Shown here piece after piece: positions 16,077 through 23,205 of a DNA stretch of 24,876 nt; the first letter of the stretch is position 1, and every line of letters begins with the position of its first letter. Made by a program: the position numbers and the translations under genes. The notes under the pieces are model-generated. The model saw only the letters and a list, made by a program, of their open reading frames with translations, had not been told where the DNA came from and did not search any database. The DNA lies in the NCBI GenBank assembly GCA_016711405.1, contig JADJSZ010000068.1:1-24876 (forward strand), read 5' to 3'. This DNA comes from Candidatus Hadersleviella danica (GTDB lineage Bacteria; Chloroflexota; Anaerolineae; Promineifilales; Promineifilaceae).

Positions 16077-17149
16077 AGGGGTGGGGGACGAGGGAAAAGG
16101 GACTGGGGAAGTTGGCAGGCCCCGTGTCCCTTGTCCTCAGTCCCGAGTCTGGGCAGTACCAGCCCCATAATTTCCTTCATCTTCTCCACCTTGGGCTGGG
16201 CTTGGGCGCGGGCTTGTTCCGCACCCCGCGCCAACAAGCGGTCTAGCTCGGCCACATCTTGCATGAGGTAGGTGTACCGCTCGCGGATGGGGGAAACGGC
16301 CGCAATAACCGCCTCGCCCACCCCCACTTTCAGGTCGCCATAACCCCGCGCATTGGCAAAATCGGCCAGCGTTTCATCTTTGCTTTTGCCCGTCACCGCG
16401 CAATAAATGCCCAGCAGGTTGTTCACCCCCGCCTTCTCGGGGTCATCCGAAAACGCAATTTCCCGCCCCGAATCGGTGACAGCCCGCTTGAACGCTTTTA
16501 AGATGTCCTTGGGGTCATCCAGCAGGCGCACGGCATGGCCGCTGATGTGGGCGTAGCTCTTGGACATTTTGTTGGTGGGGTCGTCCAAGCCCATCACCCG
16601 CGCCCCAGCGGCGGGAATTTTGGCCTCGGGCAACACCCAAAACTCTTGTTCATAGAGATGGTTAAATCGTTGGGCTATGTCGCGGGTCAGTTCGATGTGC
16701 TGTTTTTGGTCTTCGCCAACGGGCACTTCGTCTGCGTCGTAGAGAAGAATATCGGCCGCTTGCAACACAGGATACACCAGCAACCCCGTCTGAATCGTCT
16801 CTTGTTTGGCCGATTTGTCCTTAAACTGGGTCATGCGTTGGAGCCAGCCCAAGGGCGTGACGCAATTGAGCAACCAGCACGCCTCGACATGGGCCAATAC
16901 ATGGCTCTGGATGAACAGGGTGCTTTTGTCGGGGTTGATGCCACAGGCCAGCAACATGGCCGCAAGGGAGCGGGTTTGGTGGTGCAGGGTGGTGGGGTCT
17001 TGGGGCACTGTCAAGCTGTGCAGGTCTACGATGCAGAAGTAGTTGATTTTCTCCTCCTGCTGGTCTACCCAGTTTTTAACTGCGCCCAAATAGTTGCCCA
17101 AATGAAATTCACCCGAAGGTTGGATACCGCTTAATACTCGGTTTTTCAT
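15875..17149 (-). CDS. trpS: Tryptophanyl-tRNA synthetase with read-through C-terminal tail
   Basis: It charges tRNA-Trp with tryptophan. Class I motifs are present: SGIQPSGEFHLGNYLGA with the HIGH-like HLGN (16-19 from ATG 17149), PVGEDQKQH (143-151), and KMSKS (194-198). The catalytic body and the anticodon-binding C-terminus finish at KVEKMKEIMGLV (about 320-331), the normal family length of roughly 330 aa. The frame has no stop there and runs another 93 codons through the spacer repeat and into the lipoprotein gene in a different frame. The tail (LPRLGTEDKGHG onward) is not TrpS-like. A stop was probably lost by a single indel near 16155. Co-transcription with trpE under a T-box that senses uncharged tRNA-Trp would give direct feedback on charging. 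Confidence 0.93.
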   Translation of the reverse strand: MKNRVLSGIQPSGEFHLGNYLGAVKNWVDQQEEKINYFCIVDLHSLTVPQDPTTLHHQTRSLAAMLLACGINPDKSTLFIQSHVLAHVEACWLLNCVTPLGWLQRMTQFKDKSAKQETIQTGLLVYPVLQAADILLYDADEVPVGEDQKQHIELTRDIAQRFNHLYEQEFWVLPEAKIPAAGARVMGLDDPTNKMSKSYAHISGHAVRLLDDPKDILKAFKRAVTDSGREIAFSDDPEKAGVNNLLGIYCAVTGKSKDETLADFANARGYGDLKVGVGEAVIAAVSPIRERYTYLMQDVAELDRLLARGAEQARAQAQPKVEKMKEIMGLVLPRLGTEDKGHGACQLPQSLFPRPPPLCVTLFGFLWYWFWQDAAVPPTPPPPLPSLIWWRQWRCWPPSPHRPRQRKQPYPPPRSRPALPPPAW

Positions 17150-17214
17150 GGGTTTTTAGTCTCTCAGTCGGTCAGTCAATTCGCAATCCGCAATCCAAAA
17201 TCCGCAATCCACAA

Positions 17215-18738
17215 TCAAAATAAGCCTTCTTCCGCTTTGGCAACGGCCGAAACCAGTGCCTGTGCCTTGTTGCGACACTCCCAATACTCGCTCGTTGGGT
17301 CGCTATCTGCTACCAAACCCGCCCCAGCTTGTACATAGACGGTGTCGTCCTTGGCCACCATCGTGCGGATGGCGATGCAGGTGTCGCTGGAGCCATCGCA
17401 GCCAAAATAGCCGACTGCGCCAGCGTAGAGCGTGCGCCGCTCCCCTTCTAGCTCCTCGATAATTTCCATCGCCCGCACCTTTGGGCGCCCCGCTGACAGT
17501 GCCAGCGAGGGAACGTTGCCCGCATCAGGGCAAAGGCGTTCATGTCGGGGTTCAACTCGCCCTGCACTTGGCTGACGATGTGCATGACATGGCTGTATTT
17601 TTCGACCACCATCATGTCTTGCACCTTCACCGAGCCGTAGCGGCAGACACGGCCGAGGTCATTTCCGCCCCAAATCCACCAGCATGACATGCTCCGCCCG
17701 CTCCTTGGGGTCGGCGAGGAGTTCGCCGCCAATTCGGCATCCTCGGCGGGGTTGTGCCTCGCTTGCGCGTGCCCGCAATCGGCCGCAACGTCGCCACCCC
17801 ATCCTCCAACCGCACATGTATCTCGGGCGACGCGCCAATCACCTGAAAGTCGAGTTCGGCGAAATCGAAGTAAAACATGTAGGGGGAGGGGTTCAGCATC
17901 CGCAGGGCGCGGTAGATGGCGAACGGGTGGGCGCTCGTTTTGCGGCTAAACCGCTGGCTGAGAACGACTTGGAAGATGTCCCCAGCGACGATGTATTCTT
18001 TGGCCGCCCGCACCATCGCTTCGTATTTTTCCTGCCCTTGGTTGGAGAACAGTTGCCCATCAAAGCCGTTTTGCCTGCTGGCGTACCGCTTGCGGGGGAT
18101 GCCGGGCAACGGCCGCAACAACTTCTCGGCCACCTTCTCAATTTCTTGGATGGCGTTCACATAGGCGGCGGCGATGGCTTGTGGGTTGCCACCCCGCGCC
18201 ACCCGTGCGTTGGCAATGACGAGCAAAATGTGGCGGGCATGGTCGAAGACGACGAGGGTGTCGCACAGGAGAAAGACGGCTTCGGGGATGGGCAGGCCGG
18301 GCACGGCCGTTTCAGGCAGTTTCTCGAACTGGCGCACGACATCGTAGCCCAAGTAGCCAATCGCCCCCCCGCTAAGGCGGGGCAAACCGGGCAGGCGGGC
18401 GGGCACAAAATCGGCCAGTTCGTCCTCGAGGGGATGTGCAACAAGTCACGGCCGTTGGGCAGTTCGAAGTCTTGGTGCGCTTTTTCGCGCTGGTCGGTGA
18501 TGGTGCGGCCGTGTTGGCTCAGCACGGCGCGGGGGTTGACCCCCACGAACGAATAGCGCCCCAGTTGCTCTCCTCCTTCGACAGATTCGAGGAGGAACGA
18601 CGGCCGCATCTCGTCCGCCAATTTGAGGTAAACCGAGACGGGGGTCTCGAGGTCGGCCGCAAACTCGCGGTAGACGGGTATCAGGTTGGTTTCCCCTTGG
18701 GCAAGGGTGTTGAATTCTTCGAGGGATGGCTTGTACAT
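17215..18738 (-). pseudogene. trpE: Anthranilate synthase component I, six indels (net in frame)
   Basis: Together the frames encode a complete TrpE of about 508 aa, which converts chorismate to anthranilate using ammonia from TrpG. The N-terminal part starts at ATG 18738 (MYKPSLEEFNTLAQGETNLIPVYREF, then SFLLESVEGGEQLGRYSFVG). A missing C near 18432 moves to the frame 18406-17627, which holds GGAIGYLGYDVVRQFE, AGDIFQVVLSQRFS, NPSPYMFYFDF, GASPE and LRPIAGTRKRG. Further slips follow: missing bases near 17757 and 17731 and an extra base near 17668 (ERAEHVMLVDLGRNDLGRV spans these), then extra bases near 17511 and 17490. The last frame gives VRAMEIIEELEGERR and YAGAVGYFGCDG. Three losses and three gains restore the original frame. 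Conservation on both sides of every slip argues for sequencing error or very recent decay. Confidence 0.9.
17627..18406 (-). CDS. trpE: TrpE fragment: central chorismate-binding part
   Basis: The longest uninterrupted piece of the broken trpE. It covers the region from LPRLSGGAIGYLGYD to the chorismate-binding LRPIAGTRKRGTTP, after which about 50 codons are out-of-frame sequence. On its own it lacks the N-terminal regulatory part and the C-terminal catalytic helices, so it would not be functional. It may appear as a separate gene in automated annotation. Confidence 0.6.
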   Translation of the reverse strand: MPARLPGLPRLSGGAIGYLGYDVVRQFEKLPETAVPGLPIPEAVFLLCDTLVVFDHARHILLVIANARVARGGNPQAIAAAYVNAIQEIEKVAEKLLRPLPGIPRKRYASRQNGFDGQLFSNQGQEKYEAMVRAAKEYIVAGDIFQVVLSQRFSRKTSAHPFAIYRALRMLNPSPYMFYFDFAELDFQVIGASPEIHVRLEDGVATLRPIAGTRKRGTTPPRMPNWRRTPRRPQGAGGACHAGGFGAEMTSAVSAATAR

Positions 18739-18848
18739 AGTGGTTAGTGTAGTGGTTAGTGGTTAGTGGTTAGTGAGTAGTGAGTGGTGTAGTCTGAGTG
18801 ACTAGCTGATAAGCTGACTAGCTGATTAGCGGATCAGGCTGACTAGCT
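18739..18848. repeat. Degenerate tandem repeats ('gtggttagt' and 'gactagctgat' types)
   Basis: Between the T-box terminator and trpE lie imperfect units GTGGTTAGTGGTTAGTGAGT followed by GACTAGCTGATAAGCTGACT. They form the untranslated region ahead of trpE. No Shine-Dalgarno site is visible before its ATG. Confidence 0.65.
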
Positions 18849-18849
18849 C

Positions 18850-18888
18850 AAAACAAAAACGCCTCATCCCAGAAGGGACGAGAGCGTT
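18850..18888 (-). terminator. T-box-controlled intrinsic terminator before trpE
   Basis: On the minus strand AACGCTCTCGTCCC, a TTCT loop and GGGATGAGGCGTT form a hairpin followed by TTTGTTTT. Its 5' arm includes the CCCTT needed for the alternative antiterminator, so the two structures exclude each other. It lies about 110 bp before the trpE start. Confidence 0.9.
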
Positions 18889-19198
18889 GAAATTCCCGTG
18901 GTACCACCCTTGTTAGGTGGCGCAATTGCGCCGCCTCACTTAGTGATTTCGGCCGTGTTGAGAGTGGTGAAGGGTACAAAACCCTCTATCTCTATCTCCA
19001 ATCTCTATCTTCGTGCCAAAACCGTGCCCGTTAACGGGGGCTACCGGGGGGGACTACTTCTTGCGTTTTGCCCACCCAACTCCTCGAGCCATTCACTTGC
19101 CGCGCCGTTGTTGTCCTTTCAGCCGTGGGTCAACTCTCTGGGAACCCGCTGTGCAAGCTACTCGTTCGATTCACTGTTGTTGCGTTTTTTGCGATTGG
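18850..19198 (-). promoter_or_regulatory. T-box riboswitch, tryptophan (UGG) specifier
   Basis: This roughly 350-nt leader on the minus strand precedes trpE. It contains the canonical T-box AGGGTGGTACCACG at 18897-18910 (minus strand), which pairs with the acceptor end of uncharged tRNA. Stem I can be drawn: lower helix CGAG/CUCG and upper helix GCUUGC/GCAAGU enclose an internal loop with AGUA on one side and GUGAAUGG on the other. The Stem I motif AGAGAG (19134-19139) is present. The specifier triplet at 19089-19091 reads UGG, the tryptophan codon. The T-box can form an antiterminator with CCCUU, competing with the terminator at 18850-18888. Uncharged tRNA-Trp would therefore switch the operon on. 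Confidence 0.95.
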
Positions 19199-19204
19199 GG
19201 CGGG

Positions 19205-19233
19205 ATGATAGCATGGGCATCGGTGTGCGTCAA
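19205..19233 (-). promoter_or_regulatory. Promoter of the trp operon
   Basis: TTGACG (19228-19233), a 17-bp spacer and TATCAT (19205-19210) read on the minus strand are near-consensus sigma70 boxes with ideal spacing. Transcription would begin around 19198, just ahead of the T-box Stem I. Confidence 0.8.
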
Positions 19234-19257
19234 GCCAGAAAATCGGTGGAATGAAAC

Positions 19258-19313
19258 CGCGGAGAGCGCAGAGGGCGCAGAGTTCTCTGGGGAATTTCTC
19301 TGCGCTCTCCGCG
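19258..19313. repeat. Inverted repeat, 16-bp perfect arms
   Basis: CGCGGAGAGCGCAGAG (19258-19273) is matched by CTCTGCGCTCTCCGCG (19298-19313) with a 24-bp loop. It lies between the end of the CotH-type gene and the trp operon promoter. It resembles a 'gcggagagcgcagag' repeat seen between genes in many environmental genomes. A hairpin here could end the CotH transcript, which arrives from the right only if read further, so that role is uncertain. Confidence 0.7.
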
Positions 19314-19358
19314 CCTCTTCGGTTAGAAAAAAAGCAAAGACAAAGATTTGTCAGTCAA

Positions 19359-22300
19359 TCAGCTTTGCGGGTTTTGTTTAGGGCGGCGGTGTAGGGCGAA
19401 CCATGAGCCAAGGAGGAGTAAACTCGTGGCGAGGGCGAGGAGCCATTGGTTGGGGAGCGAAACGGCCGTTGCCCCACGTTTTGCAAGGCCACGGCCGTGG
19501 GGGCTTGCGAGTTGACGGCGCAGGAGCCGCCAGCGGCCGTGCTGGCCGCCCAACTGCTGGCCAACGCATTGTTGAACAAGACATTGCGTAGTTCTAGTGA
19601 TGGGCCACTGCCATCCGGTGTCGTTGCCCACGGCGCGGCATCGTCATAGGAGACCGAATCCATTTCGGCATTGGCCGTATTCACCAAACGCACCAACTCG
19701 CCTGCATTGTCCAAACCGCCACTTGCCCATTGGTAAACGGGCAACCTGCACCGCCATACATCGCGGCATTTTTGGCGATGAGGACATAGCCACCGGGCGC
19801 AATTTGCGCTCCGATAGGAAAGGTGAACGCGATGCCATTGTTGAAGGTATAGCCCGCTAAATTGAGGGTGGTTGCCCCTGTGTTGTATAGCTCTAAAAAT
19901 TCATAATCTGTCATCTGCCCCGAAACGGCGGGTTGTAATGAATTTCGTTGATTACTAGTGGGTTAACGACGGGCATTGGGGCCACCGGGCGTGCCGCCAA
20001 TGAGGTAGCTTGGCTCCCAACCGCTGGCCAAGGCGTTGTCGAGAGCATCATCTATGAGGCTGAGGAGGCGTTGCCATTGGGGGCTGTGGGCCACGGGGCA
20101 CTACTTTGGTACGGCACTTCATCTACCACAAAGCCTGCACCTGTAAGCAAGCGGATTGTTTCGCCTGTGTTGTTCAGCCCACTGGGGAGCCATTGATAGA
20201 CGGGGTAGCCTTGCCCCCGTAGGTGGCGGCGTTTTGCGCCAGGACGATGTACTGGTCGGCGCAATGGTTGTGCCAACCGTGAAGGTGTAGACAACGCCAT
20301 CCATGTAATAACCGCCCAAATCAATGGCGGCCGCCGGGTTGTAGAGTTCGATGAACTCGTAGGCGGCTTGTGCGCCTTGGGAGGGGGAGGTTGTAGTGGA
20401 TTTCGTTGATGACGACGCGGGGAGGAGGGAGAAGACGGCTGTACGACGCGGCCGCATTGATGCTCACCACATATTCGGCCGCCGTGCTGACAGGTACACC
20501 CGCCTGTTGCCACTCCACAAAGCGATAGCCGGGGTTGGCTACTGCCTCGAGGCGAATGGGCAGGTTGCGGAAGAAACGGCCTGTGAAGGGGGAGGTGGGA
20601 ACCTGCACATCATGCACCAAAATATGGCCCATGCTGGGGTCTTGGGTGGTTAGGGTTAGGTCGGCCGTGCCACTTGCTGTATCGGCTGGGAAGCGGTTTT
20701 GCAGGTGGGTGTAGATGTAATTCGGCCGTTGATTGGCAAAACCCGCATAATCTCTACTTTGTCTTCCCCAAAACCACAAGAACTGAATGCCATTCCACCC
20801 ACTAGGTCGCGCCATTTGGCAATATGGGCGGGCATTTCTGGCTCAAGCACATCTTGCATCTCGTCTATGATGGCAATAAGTCGTGTGGGTGCAAAGGTGA
20901 TGCTTGGGTGGGTGGCAAAGCGTTGAATAAATTCTTGGCGAAATTCAGTGTTATTGACCAAATTGCGTGAAATGCGTGTAGGCCATGTTGACCCAGTGGT
21001 GGTGGCGGTGAGGGTATCGAGGTTGTATTTGTCGGCATCCGCCAAATCGAAGCCTGAATCGGTGTCGAACAAAATCCAGCGCCATTTGCCTGTCTGCGGC
21101 CGCCAAAATTTAATGTTATTGCTGGGCCAATCGGTATTGGCAAAATAAACTTCGGATAGCCAATAATTCATGAACTGGTCTACCTCCATTTGGCTTTTGA
21201 CAAAGTCATAATGGATCGGATTGTTCATGTCATTGCTATCAATGTAGTTGACCATAGCACGGTAAGCGGTGTTGCTTCCTTCGATGACCGTATCCCGAAA
21301 TTCAAGAAAATCAATCTCGGTTTCGTCATAGCCGTGGTTTTGGTCAATAAACCCCGCATCTACTTTTTCGCGGATGTTGTGGATGCCCCAGTATTGGCCG
21401 TTGAGAAAAACGATAGCGGGTTGATACGCTTGTTTGTCCGCGTCCATGTCCATTTGCCCTGTCACCAACCGTTGCATCATGGCATCGCGGAAGAAGGTGG
21501 CGTATTGGTCGCCGCCTGAAGCGCGGAGGATGAACGACTCGAAGCGGTCTCGGGATTTATCGGGGAAGAGTTGGTAGCGCACATCGTCGGAGCCGTATTG
21601 GCCGCCTGTCATGACATGCAACCCCTTTTGGCGCAGGTTGCGGGTGAGGTTGCCGTGGATTTCCACGCCCCCATCGAATTGGAACTGCTTTTGGCCGGCC
21701 GTGTCGTAATACTCAAGGGCGATGGGACGCGCCCAACTTTCAAAATAGTTGCCTGTCCATTCAGAACCCGGCCCAAACATAATTTGCGCCGGGGACGTAA
21801 ATGCCGATGTTATGGTCAAAAAAATAGTCGTCGTTGACCGAAATAGAGATGACGGGCAGGGTAAAGCTCTCGTCTATGAAATAGGTTTGGGTGGTGATGG
21901 GGCTGACGAGTTGGCGCTCATACGCTCGCGCCCGAGCACGGCCGTATCCGCTACAGCAATCGGCGCACCTGTGTAAAGCGTGGCGGCCGTGGTCGGTATC
22001 GAGCCATCGAGGGTGTAATAAATGGCGGCCGTGGTGGCGGCAAATTCCACACTTTGCCCTGTGGGGTAAAAGCCGCCAGCCACAGTGGGCACGGGCGCGG
22101 CCGTGCGCTGGGCTACACTGGCGATGGCGGGCGAAACGTTGTTGGAACTGTTGGGGGTGGGTTGGTCGTAATAAGCCCATATCGCTCCCATCGGGGCTAC
22201 GGCCGTAGGAAATATCGGGCAGTTGCTCGATGAGGGTATAGTCCAACACATCCACAGGCACAGGCACGCCAACGGCCGTGGAGAATGTCAGCACCCTCGC

Positions 22301-22653
22301 CACCCCCTTTTGAGCTTGAAATTGGCGTGAAGCCCTGTATCTTCGCCATCCGCCCAATGAGCAAAAATCCCCCAGCGGGGATGGTTGTGCCAGCGGGAAT
22401 AGCCCACATGGATAGGTTGGTAGGGTCGTCGCTGAGATGATAACCACTGATATCGAGCGGCACGGCCGTGGGGTTGTGTAGCTCAATCCAATCGGAGAAG
22501 TTGACAAACTCTGTCTCTAGATTGGCCGAAGCGTTGGAGACCATGACCTCGTTAATGATGACTGTTGTGGCGGCTTAGGCGCCAAGGCACGGCCTGAAAT
22601 ACTCCCACAAACAATAAAATGGAATAAATAATGAACTGGCGTTGTCTGGCCAT
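19359..22653 (-). pseudogene. Secreted CotH-kinase protein with three lamin-tail domains, many frameshifts
   Basis: About 1,090 codons are spread over all three minus frames. The order is as follows. A signal peptide starts at ATG 22653 (MARQRQFIIYSILLFVGVFQ). Lamin-tail domain 1 is at 22544-22320 (EFVNFSDWIELHNPTAVPLD). A chitobiase-C-like segment follows (GGFYPTGQSVEFAATTAAIYYTLDGS, about 22080-21960). The CotH kinase core is at 21819-20760. A beta-rich repeat comes next (TGRFFRNLPIRLEAVANPGYRFVEWQ). Lamin-tail domain 2 is near 20400-20050 (EFIELYNPAAAIDLGGYYMDG) and domain 3 near 19960-19650 (VINEIHYNPP, EFLELYNTGATTLNLAGYTF). The C-terminal anchor is WLLALATSLLLLGSWFALHRRPKQ, ending at 19359. 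At least ten frame changes separate these pieces. CotH enzymes phosphorylate proteins, and this one would act outside the cell. Confidence 0.85.
20656..21819 (-). CDS. CotH kinase core (fragment of the larger gene)
   Basis: This is the longest uninterrupted piece of the broken gene. It carries the typical CotH features: FDGGVEIHGNLTRNLRQKG, then RFESFILRASGGDQYATFFRDAMMQRL, then AYQPAIVFLNGQYWGIHNIREKVD, and the atypical-kinase metal site WRWILFDTDSGFDLAD after NTDWPSNNIKFWRP. These match the CotH family of atypical kinases known from spore coat protein CotH. The last 30 or so codons after EDKVEIM are out of frame. No spore genes are in the window, so a spore role is not implied. Extracellular CotH/lamin-tail proteins occur in many non-sporulating bacteria. 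Confidence 0.85.
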   Translation of the reverse strand: MTITSAFTSPAQIMFGPGSEWTGNYFESWARPIALEYYDTAGQKQFQFDGGVEIHGNLTRNLRQKGLHVMTGGQYGSDDVRYQLFPDKSRDRFESFILRASGGDQYATFFRDAMMQRLVTGQMDMDADKQAYQPAIVFLNGQYWGIHNIREKVDAGFIDQNHGYDETEIDFLEFRDTVIEGSNTAYRAMVNYIDSNDMNNPIHYDFVKSQMEVDQFMNYWLSEVYFANTDWPSNNIKFWRPQTGKWRWILFDTDSGFDLADADKYNLDTLTATTTGSTWPTRISRNLVNNTEFRQEFIQRFATHPSITFAPTRLIAIIDEMQDVLEPEMPAHIAKWRDLVGGMAFSSCGFGEDKVEIMRVLPINGRITSTPTCKTASQPIQQVARPT

Positions 22654-22825
22654 TGCGTTACTCTCTAATAAATGGGTACTGCGGATAAAAATTGGCCGAT
22701 GGTTACGGAGCCGTTTGGGGGTCAAGAATAGATGGGGATGTAGAGTTAAAACGGCCGTGAACGTTATTTGTTTCTGGGTTGAAACTGTCGTTCACCGATT
22801 GGAGGGTTTCCCTCTGGTTACATTT

Positions 22826-22861
22826 GTTAACAATGTTAACATGACCAAAGTACGGGGTCAA
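22826..22861 (-). promoter_or_regulatory. Candidate CotH-gene promoter with overlapping operator-like palindrome
   Basis: On the minus strand TTGACC (22856-22861), a 17-bp spacer and TAACAT (22833-22838) make a plausible promoter about 180 bp before the CotH-type start. The near-perfect palindrome GTTAACAATGTTAAC (22826-22840) covers the -10 box, as expected for a repressor site. The regulator is unknown. Confidence 0.45.
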
Positions 22862-23205
22862 TCAACAAAAGTAGGGGTGAGCCTTGCCAAAAATTGTGCC
22901 AAAACGCCTTTAAGCCTGTCTAGGGCACATTTTCCCTGGGCATAATCGGTAGTTTGCTTAGGAATGGTGGGTGGCATTTAATGCCATTCCCAAATTTTAA
23001 CTATCCTGAGGGTGAATGTTTTTTAGACACGAATTACACGAATTTTCTCGAATCCATTTCGTGCAATATGGCAAAAGGGCAAAAAAACAAAAAAGCAAAG
23101 TCACCCGACAAATTTCATTCGTCGAATATCTTTGCCCTATTGCTCTTGCCCTTGCTTTAGAAATTCGCTTCCAATCTGCGAAAAGTTCCATTTAAATAAT
23201 CGTGT
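22862..23205. other. Gene-free AT-rich spacer with repeats
   Basis: I see no credible gene here; short ORFs on both strands have no recognisable content. The stretch 23022-23209 starts with TAGACACGAATTACACGAATT and ends with the inverse ATCGTGTCTAG. Between them GCAAAAGGGCAAAAAAAC is mirrored by CTTTGCCCTATTGCTCTTGC, giving a loosely inverted-repeat block next to the insertion sequence. Base composition changes here and the CGGCCG motif disappears. Confidence 0.45.

Noticed and set aside
17684..18556. 290-codon open frame on the plus strand
   Set aside because: It is antisense to trpE, and the TrpE motifs on the minus strand are unmistakable.
18898..19381. Two open frames on the plus strand over the T-box leader
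   Set aside because: The minus-strand T-box, specifier stem and promoter explain this DNA, and the peptides look random.
22631..22945. 104-codon plus-strand frame beginning MNWRCLAIALL
   Set aside because: It overlaps the start of the CotH-type gene on the other strand and the likely promoter, and shows no domain.
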